Source: a bacterium (GTDB lineage Bacteria > BMS3Abin14). From it: DNA of 10,578 nt. The stretch spans positions 1,176,124 to 1,186,701 of the forward strand of contig CP070719.1 in assembly GCA_020350725.1 (NCBI GenBank), in the 5' to 3' direction. The first letter of the stretch is position 1. Every line of letters begins with the position of its first letter. Made by a program: the position numbers and the translations under genes. The notes below the pieces were generated by a model. It made no database searches, was not told the origin of the DNA, and was given only the letters and a program-made list of their open reading frames with translations. Positions 6,490 to 10,578 of this stretch are shown here, in pieces.

Positions 6490-6921
6490 TTACCCGGCAG
6501 CGGCTCCGGCCACGAGCGGCGGAACCTCTATCGTTTCGTCATCGCCGGCATATTCCACGTCGCCCATGGGGAACTCCCTCATTGTGATCCGATCTCCCGC
6601 CCTGCCGGCCATCGGGCGCACAGTGTCCGGCTGCCCGTCGCACCTTTTCTCATCCGGACGACACCCGGTATCCGACCTGCCAAAGGGACATCTGAGTTCG
6701 AAGACACCGTCCGTCCGGGTAACGCACTCGGCACCCGGCAGCCGACCGCCGGGCACGATCCTGACGAAACCTCCGGGTATGGGGTTTCCCGCCCCATCGA
6801 CGACGGTCCCCCTGACCACGATGCCCGGCCCGGGGCATAAGGTCTCGGCCCGGGGAGCGGTCAGAAACAGACCCGACGAAAGGAACACCGCTGCCGAGGA
6901 CTTGGCGAGACGATCCACCAC
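6490..6921 (-). CDS. Small secreted protein with a carboxypeptidase-regulatory-like domain
   Basis: The 143-residue product begins with a signal-peptide-like segment (MVDRLAKSSAAVFLSSGLFL, then TAPRA before ETL as the likely cleavage site). It continues with VVRGTVVDGAGNPIPGGFVRI and TRTDGVFELRCPFG (about 34-80), the pattern of the CarboxypepD_reg beta-sandwich fold: a 'V.G.V.D..G.P..G..V' strand pair and a later 'T..DG.F.L' strand. Five cysteines (29, 66, 78, 87, 94) suggest disulphides after export. The C-terminal 60 residues show no known motif. The start is uncertain: two adjacent GTG codons (6921 and 6918) and only a weak AAAGG 12 bases upstream; a stop at 6937-6939 prevents further extension. 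Such domains usually form part of larger surface or peptidase proteins, so a stand-alone copy is unusual. It lies 74 bases downstream of the methyltransferase gene and may be co-transcribed. Two + strand open frames overlap it but show no such features. Confidence 0.65.
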   Translation of the reverse strand: MVDRLAKSSAAVFLSSGLFLTAPRAETLCPGPGIVVRGTVVDGAGNPIPGGFVRIVPGGRLPGAECVTRTDGVFELRCPFGRSDTGCRPDEKRCDGQPDTVRPMAGRAGDRITMREFPMGDVEYAGDDETIEVPPLVAGAAAG

Positions 6922-6995
6922 CGCCGGGCGGAGCCTTTATGCGGGTCGGGTCGCCACTGCCTTAAAGTACGCTCCTGGAGCTTCAATGGGAACAC

Positions 6996-7808
6996 TTATT
7001 TGACCGCTGTAGCCTTGAAAAATGTGTAGCAGAAGGTACCGTCACCTTCAGCGGTCCGGTGCAGGGCATCGATGCCCGCCTTCCATGTTTCTTCATCGAC
7101 GAGTCCCATGTCAAGTGCCTGTTCACGGACACCTTCCACCATGGCGGTGAAGGTCTTGACAGTGAATCCCTCCGCCAGGTCTGGCCTCCCGGCATCCGCA
7201 TAGACCATTCTGGGGGAAACACCGGGTGCCTGGAACCCGGCCTCGACCAGGATCGGGTAGAGCTTTCTGCCGATGAGAGCGTCCCCTCCTTTTCTCGCCT
7301 GGACCTCTATCAGGCACTGGATGGACCGCCTCGCTGCCGAGCTGTCGGGATGGAAATAAGCGGAGCCGTGGTCGCCCTCGATGGCGGTGAGGGTCCCGCC
7401 GTCCCTCAGGACCCTCCTCAGGGAAGCCAAAGCGGAGAGGGGCTTCTGAAGGTGCTCCAGGACGAAACAGATGAAGACGTGATCGAAGGAATGATCGGGG
7501 AAGGGGAGGTCGAGGATGTCCCCCACCGCGAAAGTGACCCTGCGCAGCCCCCTCGCCCGGGCCCCTGCCCGCGCCTCGGTGACCGAAGCCTCGGAGATGT
7601 CCAGTGATACGAACTCCGCCAGGGGATTTCGGTCAGCCAGGATCGTGGTCTGTGCTCCGACGCCGCACCCCGCCTCGAGGATCCTCTCGCCGGGCGGATA
7701 CAGTGTATCGTGGTGGAGAAGTCCCGCCAGGACGTCCGCCTGCTCTCCCAGGCGCCTCTTCTCCCTGTCGGAGTAACCGTGGACGTAAGAGTTATTGGAC
7801 AAGGTCAC
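6996..7808 (-). CDS. Class I SAM-dependent methyltransferase
   Basis: The 270-residue protein has a canonical Rossmann-type methyltransferase core. Motif I is ERILEAGCGVGAQT (41-54). An acidic post-I residue ends strand beta-2 at Asp70 (SLDIS), VGDILDLPF near 95-103 supplies the adenine-contacting Asp, and SFDHVFICFVLEHL (107-120) is motif post-II. The N-terminal YVHGYSDREKRRLGEQAD resembles a widespread bacterial group of uncharacterised methyltransferases whose sequences open the same way; this is recalled, and the substrate is unknown. The C-terminal third (from about 180) is the variable substrate-binding part. The start is weakly defined: GTG at 7808 is the most upstream possibility because an in-frame stop lies just beyond it, TTG at 7802 is an alternative, and neither has a clear Shine-Dalgarno sequence. 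The gene is separated from the upstream rhodanese by that gene's terminator and a heptamer repeat array. Confidence 0.88.
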   Translation of the reverse strand: MTLSNNSYVHGYSDREKRRLGEQADVLAGLLHHDTLYPPGERILEAGCGVGAQTTILADRNPLAEFVSLDISEASVTEARAGARARGLRRVTFAVGDILDLPFPDHSFDHVFICFVLEHLQKPLSALASLRRVLRDGGTLTAIEGDHGSAYFHPDSSAARRSIQCLIEVQARKGGDALIGRKLYPILVEAGFQAPGVSPRMVYADAGRPDLAEGFTVKTFTAMVEGVREQALDMGLVDEETWKAGIDALHRTAEGDGTFCYTFFKATAVK

Positions 7809-7826
7809 GGATAGTATTCAATCAAG

Positions 7827-7854
7827 CGGTTTATGGTTTACGGTTTGCGGTATT
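7827..7854 (+). repeat. Four-unit degenerate heptamer array (CGGTTTA)
   Basis: Consecutive seven-base units read CGGTTTA, TGGTTTA, CGGTTTG and CGGTATT. The array sits 19 bases upstream of the methyltransferase start (which reads the other way). The same heptamer recurs at 8535-8547. Short heptanucleotide tandem arrays in intergenic spaces recall the STRR repeats described in cyanobacteria, though units differ. Confidence 0.6.
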
Positions 7855-7996
7855 CAGTGTCTGACATAAACCAGTACCATTTTTCCCGACGACTTCCACC
7901 CTGAAATATACCAAATCGCCTCCGACATGATCCTCCGGGCAGTTATGGAACATGGGGACCGGAAGGGAAGCGAGGACATCCAACTTAGGCCTCAAT

Positions 7997-8024
7997 CGAA
8001 AAGAACGGCCGGATCGTCCGGCCG
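7997..8024 (-). terminator. Intrinsic terminator of the rhodanese gene
   Basis: CGGCCGGA (8006-8013) and TCCGGCCG (8017-8024) form a perfect eight-pair GC-rich stem with a three-base loop. On the minus strand the stem is followed by TTCTTTTCGATT. It begins 34 bases after the rhodanese stop codon. Confidence 0.75.
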
Positions 8025-8058
8025 CCTGGCAGAAGCGAGAGGATCGACGGACGCCGCC

Positions 8059-8508
8059 CTATCTATTAGCCTCCAGCAGTTCCGGATAGGGCCATCCGGA
8101 CTGCCCCTTTTCCAGGATGAACAGACGACCTCCGTCCACGCCCCTTTCTGCAAGGTGCTGGTACGTTCTCCTGGCCCCGCCTCCGCCCCTCGGGCAGACG
8201 ATGAGAACAGGATCACCGTTCTCCAGGAGATCACCGATCACGGGGTTGAGTTTGGCTATATCCGTTTCGGATTTGACCGGGTAGGCGAAGGTCGGGACAG
8301 CGCCTTTTAGGTGATGTCGAGCGAATTCGTCCTCGACCTGTATATCGACGATGGTCATAGCGTCATTGGCTTCGATCCTGCCCTTGACCTCCTCGGGGCT
8401 GAGGTAATGAAATCCCTCGACCCGATCGGAGGCAAGAGCCGCTCCGGCGGCAAGGAAGATGCACGCGATGGTCAACACTGATAGCCTCAGGGACATGGAT
8501 ATCCTCAT
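8059..8508 (-). CDS. Periplasmic single-domain rhodanese-like protein
   Basis: The 149-residue product has a signal peptide (MRISMSLRLS, hydrophobic core, AGAALA before SD, cleavage after about residue 26) and one rhodanese domain. Visible landmarks are the N-terminal YLSPEEVKGRI, the VDIQVEDEFARHHLKGAV segment (equivalent to the usual 'D.R...E....HI.GA'), and the active-site loop beginning at Cys105 in VLIVCPRGGGGARRTYQHL. That loop is longer and more Gly-rich than the six-residue CRxGxR of ordinary sulphurtransferases, but a CPxGGGGAKRTY-type subgroup occurs in related bacteria as far as I recall. The expected role is handling sulphane sulphur or a similar thiol transfer in the periplasm; the substrate is not established. 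The ATG at 8508 is preceded by GGAGG at six bases' spacing; a second ATG at residue 5 is less well placed. It has its own promoter region and terminator, so it is probably monocistronic, although it follows the arsenic/metal operon. Confidence 0.87.
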   Translation of the reverse strand: MRISMSLRLSVLTIACIFLAAGAALASDRVEGFHYLSPEEVKGRIEANDAMTIVDIQVEDEFARHHLKGAVPTFAYPVKSETDIAKLNPVIGDLLENGDPVLIVCPRGGGGARRTYQHLAERGVDGGRLFILEKGQSGWPYPELLEANR

Positions 8509-8534
8509 TTCCTTCCTCCCTCAACGACAGCCGG

Positions 8535-8547
8535 CGGTTTACGGTTA
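8535..8547 (+). repeat. Short copy of the CGGTTTA heptamer repeat
   Basis: CGGTTTA (8535-8541) is followed by CGGTTA (8542-8547), the same unit as in the array at 7827-7854. It lies in the leader of the rhodanese gene, so that gene has this repeat family on both sides. Confidence 0.35.
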
Positions 8548-8563
8548 AGGAACCTCAACCTGG

Positions 8564-8603
8564 ATTATAGAAACTATATATTAATATAATTGATAATATC
8601 AAT
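8564..8603 (-). promoter_or_regulatory. AT-rich promoter with overlapping palindromic operator for the rhodanese gene
   Basis: Minus-strand promoter elements: TTGATA (8597-8602) as -35, a 16-base spacer and TATATA (8575-8580) as -10. A consensus TATAAT at 8564-8569 is an alternative -10, but with a poor -35. A 15-base palindrome, ATTGATA-A-TATCAAT (8589-8603), covers the -35 box, as expected for a repressor site. The half-sites resemble FNR boxes (TTGAT/ATCAA) but are separated by three rather than four bases. The surrounding island (about 8562-8607) is far more AT-rich than the rest of the window. Confidence 0.5.
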
Positions 8604-8713
8604 ACTCAACAGCACCGTTTTCCGGCGAATCCTCAATTTCCGCCGCAGGGGAGGTTGGCCGATGCAGGAAATGGGAGAGCCCCGGCCGCAGGGTGAAAAG
8701 CGAAGAGTGAGGT

Positions 8714-9871
8714 TCAGTCGCCCGGTGTTGGGGTGCAGCTTTCCGAACACCCGCAGTCGCCGGCCTCAGCCTTTGCCGAACCGTCCCGGTACCGGGACAG
8801 CCGGTTCCTCAGGATGCGGGCCAGAGGCTTCATGGACAGGGCAACAAGGAGGAGGGCACCGGTCACCTGGAAGGGCATCGGAACGATGTCGGCAGCTTTA
8901 CCCACCACCGCCCCGGCATCAATACCCGCCGTGGCGTAGACAGAATCAAGGACGAGCCCGCTGACCACGCTTACCGAAGCAATGGCCGCCAGGTAAAGGG
9001 CCGTTGTCCTCCTGCCGAGAAAACCGACCAGGACCGAGAGGGAGGCTATGTTTGTGGCGGGTCCGACAAGGAGGAAGACGAGGGCGGTGCCGGGGCTGAC
9101 GCCCTTGAGGATCATGGCCGCCGCGATGGGCGTGGAGGCGGTGGCGCAGATGTAAAGGGGAATACCCAGGATCAGCATGGAGAGCATGGAGAACAGTCCG
9201 CCGCCGAGTGAGGCCGCAACGATGTCATCGGGGACCAGGGCGGAGATGATGCCGGCCAGCAGCAGGCCCAGGAAGAACCAGCCGGCAAGATCACCCCACA
9301 GGTCGACGGCTGCATACCGGAGTCCGGCCCGGAACCTCTCCCCAAAGGAGTGATGGTTGGCGTGCTCCTCCGGGCTGCAGTCCTCACCGGTGCAGCAGTT
9401 GTCCACAGGACAGACCCCGTTTCCCTCCTTTACACGATCGGATTCCGGCGGATGGACCAGGTTCTCCAGGATGCCCGCGGTTATGGCGGTGGCGAATGCG
9501 GCCAGGGGCCTTGCCACGGTCATGATGGGATCGAGGAGCGCGTAACTTATGGAGATGGAGTCCACACCCGATTCCGGTGTGGAGATAAGAAAAGCAGTGG
9601 TCGCCCCATTGTTGGCTCCCTGATTCTTGAGGGACGCAGCCGCAGGAAGAACACCGCACGAACAGAGGGGGATCGGGATGCCGAAGAGGGCCGCCTTGAA
9701 CACGGAGCCGAACCTGCCCTCCCCCATATGCCTTGCCACGTACTCCGCTGAAAGGAACATCCTCAGCAGTCCGGCCACGAGGAGGCCGAAGAGCACGTAG
9801 ATGGAAGCCTCACGCAGCAGCTCCCATGTCTCGGCCAGGATTGGCATCATGAGGTCCAGAAGGTCAGCCAT
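8714..9871 (-). CDS. SO_0444/ArsP-type metal(loid) efflux permease
   Basis: This 385-residue polytopic membrane protein belongs to the DUF318/ArsP_1 permease family. It shows the diagnostic PLCSCGVLPAAASL (68-81) in the first half, YICATASTP (240-248) and GPATNIASLS in the second half, and about eight hydrophobic segments arranged as two halves. Between the halves is a hydrophilic loop rich in soft-metal ligands (CPVDNCCTGEDC at 154-165, then HANHH at 171-175), and the C-terminus ends with CGCSESC (373-379). This fits the subgroup annotated as SO_0444-type Cu/Zn exporters; ArsP relatives export trivalent organoarsenicals. The position behind acr3 and arsC favours an arsenic-related role, while the Cys/His loop favours thiophilic metal binding in general. 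The ATG at 9871 has a modest AGGGA ribosome site. It is 98 bases downstream of arsC, with a stem-loop/heptamer array between them. The operon membership is inferred. Confidence 0.87.
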   Translation of the reverse strand: MADLLDLMMPILAETWELLREASIYVLFGLLVAGLLRMFLSAEYVARHMGEGRFGSVFKAALFGIPIPLCSCGVLPAAASLKNQGANNGATTAFLISTPESGVDSISISYALLDPIMTVARPLAAFATAITAGILENLVHPPESDRVKEGNGVCPVDNCCTGEDCSPEEHANHHSFGERFRAGLRYAAVDLWGDLAGWFFLGLLLAGIISALVPDDIVAASLGGGLFSMLSMLILGIPLYICATASTPIAAAMILKGVSPGTALVFLLVGPATNIASLSVLVGFLGRRTTALYLAAIASVSVVSGLVLDSVYATAGIDAGAVVGKAADIVPMPFQVTGALLLVALSMKPLARILRNRLSRYRDGSAKAEAGDCGCSESCTPTPGD

Positions 9872-9909
9872 CGGAGTATCCCTAAATAACCATTAAATGT
9901 TATATGGCA

Positions 9910-9939
9910 AGACAGGGAGTTTGCTCCTGTACCCTGTCT
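9910..9939 (-). other. Stem-loop in the arsC-permease intergenic space
   Basis: AGACAGGG (9910-9917) pairs perfectly with CCCTGTCT (9932-9939); a competing inner hairpin GGAG/CTCC (9916-9919 with 9924-9927) has a TTTG loop. No T-tract follows on the minus strand, so read-through into the permease gene is expected. It could limit or stabilise parts of the operon mRNA. Confidence 0.45.
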
Positions 9940-9948
9940 CCTGGCTCC
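9921..9948 (-). repeat. Four-unit degenerate heptamer array (GGAGACA on the minus strand)
   Basis: On the minus strand the units read GGAGCCA, GGAGACA, GGGTACA and GGAGCAA, contiguous and in register. The array overlaps the right arm of the stem-loop between arsC and the permease gene. Two similar units occur on the + strand at 232-245. Confidence 0.55.
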
Positions 9949-9969
9949 CCTTCGCCTCCAATGGCTCTT

Positions 9970-10401
9970 TCATTCCCTCCGGTCGAACAAACGCGGTAAT
10001 TCCTCCACAAAATCCCGTATCTCATCCCTTACCCGGCGGTAGTGGACCATGGCCTGTTCTTCGCTGGTATCGTTCGCCGCCAGATAGGGCGGATCATCAA
10101 AGGAGCGATGGACGACCCTTCCCTTCCCGGGGAAAACCGGACAGCTCTCCCTGGCGCTGTCGCAGACGGTCACCACGAGATCGAAGGGGACGTCCAGAAC
10201 CTCTCCCACATCGGTGGAGGATTGGCCGGATATGTCTATGCCCTCCTCAGCCATGGCCCGAACGGCCCTGTGGTCCACGCCGTGAGAGGCGGTGCCTGCC
10301 GAATAGACATCCAGGGAATCGCCGTGGAGGTATCGTGCCCACCCCTCGGCCATCTGGCTGCGACACGAGTTACCCGTGCAGAGGAACAATACTCTTTTCA
10401 C
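9970..10401 (-). CDS. arsC: Thioredoxin-coupled arsenate reductase
   Basis: The 143-residue cytoplasmic enzyme belongs to the low-molecular-weight tyrosine-phosphatase fold. It reduces arsenate to arsenite. The P-loop CTGNSCRS contains the nucleophile Cys8 with Ser15. The redox relay cysteines are Cys80 and Cys87 in VCDSARESCP, with the same spacing as Cys82/Cys89 of Staphylococcus aureus ArsC, which identifies the thioredoxin-dependent class rather than the glutaredoxin class. SFDDPP near 100-105 supplies the catalytic Asp. Length is normal for the family. The start is GTG at 10401; AAAGGA lies ten bases upstream and overlaps the end of the acr3 gene, whose stop is only seven bases away, so translational coupling is likely. 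The arsenite produced would be exported by the ACR3 protein encoded directly upstream. No ArsR gene is in the window; it may lie beyond the right edge. Confidence 0.95.
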   Translation of the reverse strand: MKRVLFLCTGNSCRSQMAEGWARYLHGDSLDVYSAGTASHGVDHRAVRAMAEEGIDISGQSSTDVGEVLDVPFDLVVTVCDSARESCPVFPGKGRVVHRSFDDPPYLAANDTSEEQAMVHYRRVRDEIRDFVEELPRLFDRRE

Positions 10402-10408
10402 TTATAAC

Positions 10409-10578
10409 TTATCCTTTGGGTCCGATCCTGTCCGTCTCGGAGACAATCTCCGCCTCTTTGGGAAACCAGTCACGGGTCCTGTTGCATATACTGCACACCG
10501 AAAGCATGACCGGGACTTCCACCAGGACGCCGACAACGGTGGCCAGCGCTGCGCCGGAACCGGGCCCGTAAAGGGCGA
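10409..10578 (-). CDS. acr3: ACR3-type arsenite efflux transporter, C-terminal fragment
   Basis: Only the last 55 residues are inside the window, ending with TAA at 10409-10411; the rest lies beyond the right edge. The fragment begins [20 protein letters not shown] and continues [18 protein letters not shown], the characteristic last transmembrane helix and cytoplasmic tail of ACR3-family (BASS-superfamily) arsenite/H+ antiporters. It is followed by a short charged tail ending DRIGPKG. ArsB of the other, unrelated family does not end this way. The seven-base gap to arsC and the shared orientation indicate an acr3-arsC operon, with arsenite export paired to arsenate reduction. Confidence 0.88.
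   Translation of the reverse strand, partial: ALYGPGSGAALATVVGVLVEVPVMLSVCSICNRTRDWFPKEAEIVSETDRIGPKG

Noticed and set aside
6566-7003. A 145-codon + strand open frame overlapping the small secreted protein gene and the methyltransferase end
   Set aside because: No recognisable domain or signal peptide; the opposite strand has a signal peptide and a carboxypeptidase-regulatory-like pattern in this region.
8589-8603. Canonical FNR box upstream of the rhodanese gene
   Set aside because: Half-sites TTGAT and ATCAA are present but separated by three bases instead of four, which disrupts the helical phasing of a true FNR site; kept only as an unassigned palindrome.
9883-9910. Internal promoter for the permease (TTGCCA, 16 bases, TATTTA on the minus strand)
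   Set aside because: The start point would fall only about five bases before the ATG and the -10 box overlaps the ribosome site, so a useful leadered transcript is not possible.

Overview
The window reads as a chromosomal segment of a GC-rich (about 60%) Gram-negative anaerobe, probably a Desulfobacterota (deltaproteobacterial) lineage. This placement is inferred from gene content: a giant BcrAD/BadFG-type CoA-dehydratase activase typical of strict anaerobes, a signal-peptide-bearing outer-membrane beta-barrel, a branched-chain amino-acid-type ABC ATPase with a basic tail, and a thioredoxin-type arsenic operon. No rRNA, tRNA or CRISPR array is visible, and there is no complete mobile element.

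Layout. The left edge (1-163, + strand) holds the C-terminus of a LivF-type ABC ATPase, followed by a strong hairpin terminator. Every other gene is on the minus strand, so transcription runs from the right edge to the left. In transcription order from the right: the 3' end of an ACR3 arsenite exporter (10409-10578), arsC (9970-10401) and an SO_0444/ArsP-type permease (8714-9871), which look like one metal/arsenic resistance operon. Next are a periplasmic rhodanese (8059-8508) with its own AT-rich promoter/operator region and terminator, a SAM methyltransferase (6996-7808), a small secreted carboxypeptidase-regulatory-like protein (6490-6921) and a four-helix membrane protein (5924-6337) followed by a terminator. 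The 1416-residue activase (1221-5471) has its own extended -10 promoter. Last is an OmpA-like small beta-barrel (316-852) with its own terminator.

How the parts work together. ArsC reduces arsenate to arsenite and ACR3 exports arsenite. The Cys/His-rich permease probably exports a second thiophilic species (trivalent organoarsenical, or Cu/Zn). The activase is a one-polypeptide fusion of two activator (ASKHA) modules, a DUF2229 domain and a C-terminal region resembling the 2-hydroxyacyl-CoA dehydratase D-component. No separate dehydratase or reductase subunits lie next to it, so its substrate is unknown.

The most unusual features are the fused activase with an apparently ATPase-degenerate first module, degenerate heptanucleotide tandem arrays in several intergenic spaces, a pair of direct repeats resembling the end of an insertion sequence with no transposase nearby, and a perfect palindrome overlapping the rhodanese promoter. 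I see no clear-cut new defence or mobile system here. The activase is the best candidate for uncharacterised biology.
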